From assembly GCA_045599325.1 (NCBI GenBank), contig JAZRVT010000030.1:1-64000 (forward strand): a stretch of DNA of 64,000 bases. The letters run 5' to 3'. A program made the position numbers and the translations under genes. The notes under the pieces are model-generated. The model was given only the letters and a program-made list of their open reading frames with translations, had not been told where the DNA came from and did not search any database. Position 1 is the stretch's first letter, and each line of letters starts with the position of its first letter. Source of the DNA: Cacconaster sp045599325. GTDB lineage: Bacteria > Bacteroidota > Bacteroidia > Bacteroidales > UBA932. Positions 1 through 6,401 of the stretch are shown here, piece after piece.

Positions 1-273
1 CACATTGAACCCGGCTGTCAGCGGGATATGTATTCTATGATCCAATTCATAGTAAAATTTTACGCAGGAGTATTGAACGCCAGCAGCAGCGGACCAGCGG
101 CTTTGTTGAAAATGGTACTCATATTGGCCTCCTACAAGAACCCCATCACTCCATTCCAACCCACCGTTATAAGTTTTCTGCCTGTTCAGTCCCACTCCAA
201 CAGACCAGGTCTGTCCATACGCCACTGAACATGTCGCAGATAAAATCAACAGTAGTATCGCTATTCTTTTCAT
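1..273 (-). CDS. Outer-membrane beta-barrel protein, 3' end outside the window
   Basis: A reading frame of 91 codons is open from an ATG at 273 to the window edge; the stop lies beyond position 1. The protein begins with a clear signal peptide (MKRIAILLLILSATCSVAYG) and continues with alternating polar and aromatic residues (WSVGVGLN, GGQYEYHF, AAGVQYSCVKFYYEL), the pattern of a transmembrane beta-barrel of the porin-family/OmpW-like class seen in many Bacteroidota. The start lies 12 bases after the stop of the C10 protease gene on the same strand, so the two are probably co-transcribed. Only the N-terminus is visible, so the family cannot be fixed. Confidence 0.7.
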   Translation of the reverse strand, partial: MKRIAILLLILSATCSVAYGQTWSVGVGLNRQKTYNGGLEWSDGVLVGGQYEYHFQQSRWSAAAGVQYSCVKFYYELDHRIHIPLTAGFNV

Positions 274-285
274 AGTACAACTTGT

Positions 286-1776
286 TTAACGTGTGACCGA
301 GAACCCGGTTATGATTTTACGACAATAAGGATAGGATGTTGTTTCATAGCCTATACTACTTATACAGTCCCAATCCCCGTCTGCCGCGCACAAATTATTG
401 TCTCCATCACCGTCATATCCCCAATTCATCCTATAGAATATCTCACTGTAAGGGGTTTCCGTGGTCCGAACCAGATATCCTTCAGGAATGTAAACTGAAC
501 CTCCCTCACCTTCATCTGGATCCTCTTCCATTTGAGAAGTATGACCCTCAGGATCATATGTGTCATACGGGTCGTATATGAAATATACCTTGATATTGTG
601 AACATTTTTAAGCAGTCCATCAATAATCCACGCATGCTGTACATTCTCTTCCGCCTCATTCGCTATGGCAATTGAAGGTATTCCTTCAAGTAAATTGTTA
701 CAGACATCATTTGTATACTGGCTATCGATTTTATCATAATCAACGCCAAACGCATCTGATATACTATAACTATATGCATCCCTTTCCTCAACCCGGCTTC
801 CTTTAACCTCATAAATGGTTGTTGCATTTGGAGAACCTGTCCTATTGTATTGTTCATCAAGGACTTCTCCAACCTGTACCATGAGTGAAGATACATATTT
901 CTTTGATCGGGAATTATCATTGGCATTAAATGCCATATGTGACCAGAAAGAGGTTGACAGGGAATCCAGGTATAATGTATAGTTATTGATATGAGTGCTG
1001 TCGCTTATCCCATCACAATAGGCTACTGCATATTTCTGAATAGGATTGTTTTCAGCTGAGTACAGCCAGTACAATATCTGAGAGTATGCAACAACTGCGC
1101 AGGACTGATAACACTTTATCATTTGGGATGCAATAGCATATGGCGCTCCCTCATTCCAAGGATCGCCTTGTCCCCACTTAGTACTGATAATATGGGGGAC
1201 ATTGATTGTTGACTGGTTATACTCAATTGTTGAACCTATCCTTTTCCATCCTTGCCAACTGTCATAGGGGTTACCGGACTTGCAGGCAGGAACAACACTT
1301 GGCGCGATTGCTTCCCAGAACTCAGTATGGCTATTATTTACTTGAAGGTCATCTTGTTTCTTAAGGTCGCAAAGCATCTGCATTTCAGAATCAAGCCAGT
1401 ATCTTGCCGTGGGATTTAAGTCGTCGAAAGAAAATTTACCTTCTCCTCGCATTATGATTGGCTGGACTCTTCTGTCATTCGCCACGAGCTCCCAGCTATC
1501 ATTGAACTGAGCAACATAGGCAACAGCATCCAGACCATTATACGAAATTGGCTCAATTTTATAATCGTCGGACTTAGTCAGGGTTTTCGTGTCAACATTA
1601 TGGAGCATTAAAACCAGATTCTCAACATTATTGTAAGAGAGGCTGTGGGAATCAATTATTTTGTCCTGCGCATTTTCAATCTCCATTATACCTGACGCAC
1701 ACGAGGAAACATTAATGGATAGGGCTATAAATAATAGCGTTAAGGGAAGTTGTGATTTGAGATTTGCGAGTATCAT
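286..1776 (-). CDS. C10 family (streptopain-like) cysteine protease, lipoprotein
   Basis: 496 aa. I chose the ATG at 1776 rather than the one at 1830 because it directly opens a lipoprotein signal peptide ending at Cys26 (lipobox VSSC). Residues about 50-140 resemble the streptopain propeptide (YVAQFNDSWELVANDRRVQPI). The catalytic Cys is Cys226 in SCAVVAYSQILYWL, matching the GCVAxAxAQI motif of the family. The catalytic His is His381 in QHAWIIDG, and the Asn-Trp pair is in NWGYDG at about 451. C10 proteases are secreted papain-fold enzymes; in Bacteroides fragilis they are associated with small adjacent inhibitors. Here a small exported DUF3244 protein lies upstream and an outer-membrane protein downstream. 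Lipidation implies surface or outer-membrane anchoring. Substrate unknown. Confidence 0.88.
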   Translation of the reverse strand: MILANLKSQLPLTLLFIALSINVSSCASGIMEIENAQDKIIDSHSLSYNNVENLVLMLHNVDTKTLTKSDDYKIEPISYNGLDAVAYVAQFNDSWELVANDRRVQPIIMRGEGKFSFDDLNPTARYWLDSEMQMLCDLKKQDDLQVNNSHTEFWEAIAPSVVPACKSGNPYDSWQGWKRIGSTIEYNQSTINVPHIISTKWGQGDPWNEGAPYAIASQMIKCYQSCAVVAYSQILYWLYSAENNPIQKYAVAYCDGISDSTHINNYTLYLDSLSTSFWSHMAFNANDNSRSKKYVSSLMVQVGEVLDEQYNRTGSPNATTIYEVKGSRVEERDAYSYSISDAFGVDYDKIDSQYTNDVCNNLLEGIPSIAIANEAEENVQHAWIIDGLLKNVHNIKVYFIYDPYDTYDPEGHTSQMEEDPDEGEGGSVYIPEGYLVRTTETPYSEIFYRMNWGYDGDGDNNLCAADGDWDCISSIGYETTSYPYCRKIITGFSVTR

Positions 1777-1844
1777 AATAGAATTATTTGAGATTATTAG
1801 GGTGACATTGGGCCTTATTTGCCAGACCATGCCTTAGTCTTTTA

Positions 1845-2210
1845 TTAAATACAGAATGACCCTGTATAAGTGCCACCAGCAACTAGCACAACGCGATAGC
1901 TGCCTGTTGTAAGAACTGGGAGCGGAAGGCTCATCCTTCCGTCCGCCAGAGAAACTGTCGAAGCGGAGGCCACTGTAAGGCCTGCTTCATTCTCCACCGA
2001 AATGCTGACACTGCCGGTATATCCGAAGAAATACACGTCGAGCGATTCAGCAGTTCTGAATACACGAATCTGACTGAGGTCTGAACGGCCTCCACCATAA
2101 CCACCCTCCACATCGACTTCTTCACCTAATATCTGTGTGGAATTTGAGGCCAAAGAGAATGGACTTACTAGTAAAAAAACAAATACCGGTAATAGAACAA
2201 AACGTTTCAT
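1845..2210 (-). CDS. Small exported DUF3244 family protein
   Basis: 121 aa from the ATG at 2210; an upstream extension of the frame to 2327 is rejected because MKRFVLLPVFVFLLVSPFSLA is a clean signal peptide. The mature part of about 100 residues is a compact beta domain: SVSISVENEAGLTVASAS, then a polar turn, then a closing strand TTGSYRVVLVAGGTYTGSFCI. That layout is typical of DUF3244, a Bacteroidetes-specific exported family of unknown function. It is the first gene ahead of the C10 protease, 68 bases away on the same strand. By analogy with the small inhibitors that accompany C10 proteases it could be an inhibitor or chaperone of the protease, but this is inference. Confidence 0.75.
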   Translation of the reverse strand: MKRFVLLPVFVFLLVSPFSLASNSTQILGEEVDVEGGYGGGRSDLSQIRVFRTAESLDVYFFGYTGSVSISVENEAGLTVASASTVSLADGRMSLPLPVLTTGSYRVVLVAGGTYTGSFCI

Positions 2211-2234
2211 AAAAATTATTGATTTTAAGCATAA

Positions 2235-2242
2235 CAAATTTA
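2235..2242 (-). promoter_or_regulatory. Bacteroidota -7 box (TAAATTTG) for the DUF3244-protease genes
   Basis: On the minus strand TAAATTTG matches TAnnTTTG and lies 24 bases before the DUF3244 ATG. No -33 TTTG at the right distance was recognised, so this rests on the -7 box alone. Confidence 0.45.
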
Positions 2243-2373
2243 TATCATACAGGACCATTTTGTTCGCCACCAAAATCATCTTGCTCCAAAAATCGATATT
2301 AACTTTTTGATATGCTGGTGGTTGCAAAATTCACCTTGCACCCTTTTCGCAATAGAAACTGCCAATTATTGCG

Positions 2374-2381
2374 TAATTTTG
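2374..2381 (+). promoter_or_regulatory. Bacteroidota -7 box (TAATTTTG) for the TPR regulator
   Basis: TAATTTTG matches TAnnTTTG. It ends 7 bases before the ATG at 2389, so the mRNA would have almost no 5' leader. The -33 element is not clear. Confidence 0.5.
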
Positions 2382-2388
2382 CAGCGTT

Positions 2389-4014
2389 ATGAAACGCTCG
2401 TGTCTTTTTCTTATTGCCGCATTTATGATGCTCGCCGCATCCTGCAGCAGCCATCACTATGACCAGTTCCTGTCAAGCCAGGACAGCATCCTTCTCTCCA
2501 ACCCGAAACTTGTCCTTCAAAACCTTGAGGAGGTCAACCCGCACGATTACAAGGGTCGTGATGAAGCGTACTATAACCTGCTGCTGACAATGGCCCGCGA
2601 CAAGAATTTCTACAGGTTTGAAGACGATTCTTTGATTTCAGCCAGTCAGAAGTGGTTCTGCCACTCCCACGACCTCTACAACCAGGCGAGGTCGACTCTG
2701 TATCTCGGACTGGTCAGATACAGGATTGATACAAGGGATGGCACAGTTCCGGAGCTGCTGCTGGAGGCCGGAAGGTTGTTTGACGAGAGTGGCAGCAACG
2801 AACTTTCTGTACCCGCTTTGATTGAATCATATCTGGGTTTAGTCTACAATAGCAGCAGCGACTGGAAAAATGCTGAAATCCATCAGAGAAAGTGTGTCAG
2901 TCTGAACAGACGGCGCCGCGATTCAAGCAACCTTGTAATATCTTATGTGGATCTATCCAGAACTATGCTGTCGGCAGGACGTTTTGACGAAGCCCGCAAG
3001 AGCCTCGACAGCGCAGGTCTTATTCTAAAGAACGGCAAAGGATTGGAATACGAGGAAAGTTACGTATCTGCAATGGCCCAGAACCTCTATTATTCCGGAG
3101 AATATGGTCCTTCACTCGAATGGGCCCGTAAGTGGAGGACATCAGGCGGTTATGAGACGCGCAAAGCCCAGCTCATGTCAAAAATATTCCAGAAGCTCGG
3201 CGAGACTGACAGCGCATTGATCTACAAGCAGGCGGCCATTGACACCCGCAGGCAGGATGACAGTCTCTACTACTATGTCCACTACAAGGGGCTTGCGGAA
3301 CTCTACGCGGAAAAGGGTGACTTCGAGAAAGCCTATACTGAATCATCCTGTGCTTTTGACTGGCTGGTACGTTCGATTGACAAGCGCAACGGAATCAGGA
3401 TTGCCGAACTTGAGAAGAAGTATGATATCTCCCGGGATTACGTGACGAAATCCGAAATGCGTCAATCAAGGCAGGCATCAGCAATTATCATTCTTGCGCT
3501 TCTTCTGATTGCCGCAGTTGCCGCAGCCTTCTATTTCCGTACAGTCACAAGGAAACGGGAACTTGAGAGATCTCTCACCAATGAGCAGCTGCTCCGCAGG
3601 ATAGCGACAGCCACCGCCATTCCTGTCTCGGGGCTGCTGCCGGAACTGAATAAACTGTCAAACAAGGTTTTCTCAAATGATGCAGAAAAGGTGGATCTGT
3701 CTGACAAGATAATAAATCTCGTCAAGGCAGTCAGAGACAAGCAGACAAATGAGTTCAAGTCTATCATAAATGACTATTCGTCATCTTTCTCCCCAGCTCT
3801 CATTACAGCGATGAATCTGTTCAAAAGCGATTCGTACAAGATAGTGATATATCTGACCGAGCAGGGCTACAACAGCACTGAGATTGCCGGTATGACAGGA
3901 ATGTCCGCTGCGGGAGTGCGTGCAATCGTCTCACAGGCACGTCAGGCAATATTGGAATCGTCAGCCTTCACCGACGGGATGCCCGCCGATCTGAAAATCC
4001 TCAGGCAGCAGTAG
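2389..4014 (+). CDS. Membrane-anchored TPR regulator with C-terminal helix-turn-helix
   Basis: 541 aa. The N-terminus has a lipoprotein-type signal with Cys19 (LAASC). Residues about 40-345 are helical TPR-like repeats. One transmembrane helix follows at about 363-383 (AIIILALLLIAAVAAAFYF), then a short coiled segment, then a C-terminal HTH at about 480-525 (GYNSTEIAGMTGMSAAGVRAIVSQAR) resembling LuxR/sigma-type DNA-binding domains. This architecture, with periplasmic TPRs and a cytoplasmic HTH, is a known Bacteroidales regulator type (DUF6377-like), in which an envelope signal is thought to reach DNA directly. It is divergent from DUF3244 and the C10 protease, so those genes are the obvious candidate targets; that link is inference. 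Confidence 0.75.
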   Translation: MKRSCLFLIAAFMMLAASCSSHHYDQFLSSQDSILLSNPKLVLQNLEEVNPHDYKGRDEAYYNLLLTMARDKNFYRFEDDSLISASQKWFCHSHDLYNQARSTLYLGLVRYRIDTRDGTVPELLLEAGRLFDESGSNELSVPALIESYLGLVYNSSSDWKNAEIHQRKCVSLNRRRRDSSNLVISYVDLSRTMLSAGRFDEARKSLDSAGLILKNGKGLEYEESYVSAMAQNLYYSGEYGPSLEWARKWRTSGGYETRKAQLMSKIFQKLGETDSALIYKQAAIDTRRQDDSLYYYVHYKGLAELYAEKGDFEKAYTESSCAFDWLVRSIDKRNGIRIAELEKKYDISRDYVTKSEMRQSRQASAIIILALLLIAAVAAAFYFRTVTRKRELERSLTNEQLLRRIATATAIPVSGLLPELNKLSNKVFSNDAEKVDLSDKIINLVKAVRDKQTNEFKSIINDYSSSFSPALITAMNLFKSDSYKIVIYLTEQGYNSTEIAGMTGMSAAGVRAIVSQARQAILESSAFTDGMPADLKILRQQ

Positions 4015-4052
4015 TATCGCTGCAAAGCCGCTGCTGCGCCCCGGGATACTGA

Positions 4053-4463
4053 TTACACAATCCTTTTCTCCCGCAGTTCTGCCCAGAGGGATTTTTCGTG
4101 ACCCAGGCCGAAGGCGGTGCAGAGGGAGTCCAGCAGCGTGTGGAAGGCACGGCTGTGGTCGGGATGGACGAGGTGGCAGAGTTCGTGGAGCATCACATAG
4201 TCCTGCAGTTCCGTGGGGAGCTTCATCAGATGGAGGTTCAGGTTGATGTTGCCCTTGGTGGAACAGCTGCCCCAGTTAGTCAGGTTGTTCTTGATGGCGA
4301 CACGCGAGTAGCGGAACTCAAGGCCGCTGATGTCTGAAGCCTTGGCGGCGAGGGATGCCAGCCTGCCGGGCAGACAGGCCTTCGCCCTGCGGCGGAGCTC
4401 CTCCACCTCCGGGCCGGAAGGCTTTTTCCGGCGGCGTCTCGTATAGAAAAATCTGAAAATCAT
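4053..4463 (-). CDS. YgjP-type M48-like metallopeptidase domain protein
   Basis: 136 aa from the ATG at 4463. The zinc site HELCH is at residues 93-97, followed by His103 (HPDHSRAF), with the family motif NWGSCSTKGNINLN at about 63-76; this is the YgjP/DUF45 family. The N-terminus is very basic (RRRRKK). An upstream TTG at 4508 keeps the frame open but would place the glyA terminator hairpin inside the coding sequence, so I prefer 4463. The family is widespread; some members sit with restriction systems, but no such context exists here. It lies 52 bases downstream of glyA and converges with the TPR regulator. Cellular substrate unknown. Confidence 0.78.
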   Translation of the reverse strand: MIFRFFYTRRRRKKPSGPEVEELRRRAKACLPGRLASLAAKASDISGLEFRYSRVAIKNNLTNWGSCSTKGNINLNLHLMKLPTELQDYVMLHELCHLVHPDHSRAFHTLLDSLCTAFGLGHEKSLWAELREKRIV

Positions 4464-4494
4464 AAAAATGCCCCGTTCCGTCAGGGAGCGGGGC
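4464..4494 (-). terminator. Rho-independent terminator after glyA
   Basis: On the minus strand a GC-rich hairpin (stem GGAGCGGGGC-type with GCCCCG partner, 4-base loop, positions 4470-4494) is followed by a T-rich tail. The tail runs into the ATG at 4463 of the next gene. Confidence 0.75.
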
Positions 4495-4515
4495 TGTATG
4501 CTGTGCAATAAAAGA

Positions 4516-5796
4516 TTACCAGCGGTTGAGAGGAAGGCCGCTCATACGCATACGCACATTGTCGCGTACGAGGTTGATGATGTCGTCGTTGTCCACATTG
4601 CAGAGGACCTTGTCGATGAGATCGACGATGACGACCATATCCTTCTCGAGCAGGCCGCGTGAGGTAATGGCAGGAGTGCCGACACGGAGGCCGGAGGTCT
4701 GGAACGGACTGCGGGTGTCGAACGGCACCATATTCTTGTTGACGGTGATGCCTGCGCGGACAAGTGCCTTCTCGGCAACCTTGCCGGTGAGGTCAGGGAA
4801 CTTGGTGCGGAGGTCGATCAGCAACAAGTGGTTGTCCGTGCCGCCGCTGACGATGTAGTAGCCCTTGTCGATGAATGCCTTGGCAAGAGCCTGCGCATTC
4901 TTCTGGACCTGGATCTGGTAGTCCTTGAATTCAGGCTGAAGGGCCTCGTAGAAGGCCACGGCCTTTGCTGCGATGCAGTGCTCCAGAGGACCGCCCTGGA
5001 TGCCCGGGAAGACAGCGGAGTTGATCATCGCGCTCATCTTCTTGATCTCTCCCTTCGGAGTCTTCACGCCCCAAGGGTTGTCGAAGTCCTTGCCGATGAG
5101 GATGACACCGCCGCGAGGGCCGCGGAGGGTCTTGTGGGTGGTGGAGGTGACGATGTGGGCGTACTTCACAGGATTCTTGAGAAGGCCTGCGGCGATGAGG
5201 CCGGCAGGGTGCGCCATATCGACCATCAGGATTGCGCCGACCTTGTCAGCGATGGCGCGCATCCTCTCCCAGTCCCACTCGCGGGAGTATGCTGACGCAC
5301 CTCCGACGATGAGCTTCGGTTTGAACTCGAGAGCCTTCCGCTCCATATCGTCATAATCGACAAGACCGGTCTCTTTGTTGAGCTGGTAGCCGATGGCGTT
5401 GTAGAGGATACCGCTCATATTGACTGGTGAGCCGTGGGTGAGGTGACCGCCGTGGGCGAGGTCAAGACCCATAAAGGTGTCGCCCGGCTTCAGGCAGGCC
5501 ATAAAGACCGCCATATTGGCCTGTGCGCCTGAGTGAGGCTGAACATTTGCGAACTCGGCATCGAAGAGCTGCTTCAGACGGTCGATGGCCAGCTGTTCGA
5601 CCTGGTCAACCACCTCGCAGCCGCCGTAGTAGCGTGCGCCCGGATAGCCTTCTGCATATTTGTTGGTGCATACGCTGCCAAGGGCCTCAAGGACCTGCTT
5701 GCTGACAAAGTTTTCAGAAGCGATGAGTTCGATGCCTTCAGTCTGGCGTTCTTCCTCCTTGCGGAGCAGTTCTGATATCTGTACGTCCTGTTTCAT
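4516..5796 (-). CDS. glyA: Serine hydroxymethyltransferase
   Basis: 426 aa, the usual bacterial length, from the ATG at 5796 (MKQDVQISELLRKEEERQ); the longer frame to 5865 runs into the promoter. It is a cytosolic PLP enzyme interconverting serine plus tetrahydrofolate with glycine plus 5,10-methylene-tetrahydrofolate. Visible signatures are GIELIASENF at the N-terminus, HGGHLTHGSPVN, the PLP lysine motif VTSTTHKTLRGPRGG, and the conserved C-terminal region GTPAITSRG. It stands alone with its own promoter and terminator. It would use the glycine made by threonine dehydrogenase and kbl, both also in this window. Confidence 0.98.
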   Translation of the reverse strand: MKQDVQISELLRKEEERQTEGIELIASENFVSKQVLEALGSVCTNKYAEGYPGARYYGGCEVVDQVEQLAIDRLKQLFDAEFANVQPHSGAQANMAVFMACLKPGDTFMGLDLAHGGHLTHGSPVNMSGILYNAIGYQLNKETGLVDYDDMERKALEFKPKLIVGGASAYSREWDWERMRAIADKVGAILMVDMAHPAGLIAAGLLKNPVKYAHIVTSTTHKTLRGPRGGVILIGKDFDNPWGVKTPKGEIKKMSAMINSAVFPGIQGGPLEHCIAAKAVAFYEALQPEFKDYQIQVQKNAQALAKAFIDKGYYIVSGGTDNHLLLIDLRTKFPDLTGKVAEKALVRAGITVNKNMVPFDTRSPFQTSGLRVGTPAITSRGLLEKDMVVIVDLIDKVLCNVDNDDIINLVRDNVRMRMSGLPLNRW

Positions 5797-5820
5797 ATGA
5801 CTAATATTGAATCGTTGAAA

Positions 5821-5828
5821 CAAAGATA
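5821..5828 (-). promoter_or_regulatory. glyA: Bacteroidota -7 box (TATCTTTG) for glyA
   Basis: TATCTTTG on the minus strand ends 24 bases before the glyA ATG. It is the mirror copy of the box at 5842-5849 on the other strand. Confidence 0.65.
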
Positions 5829-5841
5829 GCGATTTTATTGT

Positions 5842-5849
5842 TATCTTTG
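5842..5849 (+). promoter_or_regulatory. Bacteroidota -7 box (TATCTTTG) for the methyltransferase operon
   Basis: TATCTTTG on the plus strand ends 22 bases before the ATG at 5872. With the opposite box it forms an 8-base perfect inverted repeat separated by 13 bases. Confidence 0.65.
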
Positions 5850-5871
5850 AATAAATAATCAACAATCCTCA

Positions 5872-6396
5872 ATGCATCGGAAACTGCTGAACAGCGAACT
5901 CGGCCGCCTGAGCGCCGACCAGTACAGAGAGGCTGAGAAATCGCCTCTCGCCCTTGTTCTCGACAATGTCCGCAGCCAGCACAACATCGGCTCCGCATTC
6001 CGCACCGGAGACGCGTTCCGGGTGGAGAAGGTCTGCCTCTGCGGCATCTCCGCCACACCGCCTTCGCCCGAAATCCACAAATCCGCCCTCGGAGCGGAGT
6101 TCAGTGTCCCGTGGGAGCATTTCGACACCGCTCTCGAAGCGGTGACGGCCCTGAGGGCGGAAGGCTGGACGGTTGTCAGCGTGGAGCAGGCGGAGAATTC
6201 AACTATGCTGCAGGACTTCCGGCTCGAGAAGGGACGGAAATATGCCTTTGTTTTCGGCAACGAGGTCAGAGGCGTGGCGCAGGAGGTTATCGACTGCTCT
6301 GACGGCTGCCTTGAGATACCGCAGTACGGAACTAAGCACTCCCTCAACGTATCGGTGTCGATAGGGGTTGTACTCTGGGGTGTAATGAACAACTGA
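5872..6396 (+). CDS. SpoU/TrmH family RNA 2'-O-methyltransferase
   Basis: 174 aa. All three SPOUT motifs of the TrmH branch are present: motif 1 LDNVRSQHNIGSAFRTGDAF, motif 2 FVFGNEVRGV and motif 3 LEIPQYGTKHSLNVSVSIGVVLW. Members methylate ribose 2'-OH in tRNA or rRNA using S-adenosylmethionine and act as knotted dimers in the cytosol. The protein lacks the N-terminal L30e-like substrate-binding domain of the longer rRNA enzymes, which favours a tRNA substrate, but the exact target cannot be told. It is the first gene of an operon with the GHL10-GDPD lipoprotein, 5 bases downstream. Confidence 0.9.
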   Translation: MHRKLLNSELGRLSADQYREAEKSPLALVLDNVRSQHNIGSAFRTGDAFRVEKVCLCGISATPPSPEIHKSALGAEFSVPWEHFDTALEAVTALRAEGWTVVSVEQAENSTMLQDFRLEKGRKYAFVFGNEVRGVAQEVIDCSDGCLEIPQYGTKHSLNVSVSIGVVLWGVMNN

Positions 6397-6401
6397 AACA
6401 T

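Noticed and set aside
4013..4052. Possible terminator between the TPR regulator and the metallopeptidase
   Set aside because: Only a 6-base AGTATC/GATACT pairing without a T run was seen.
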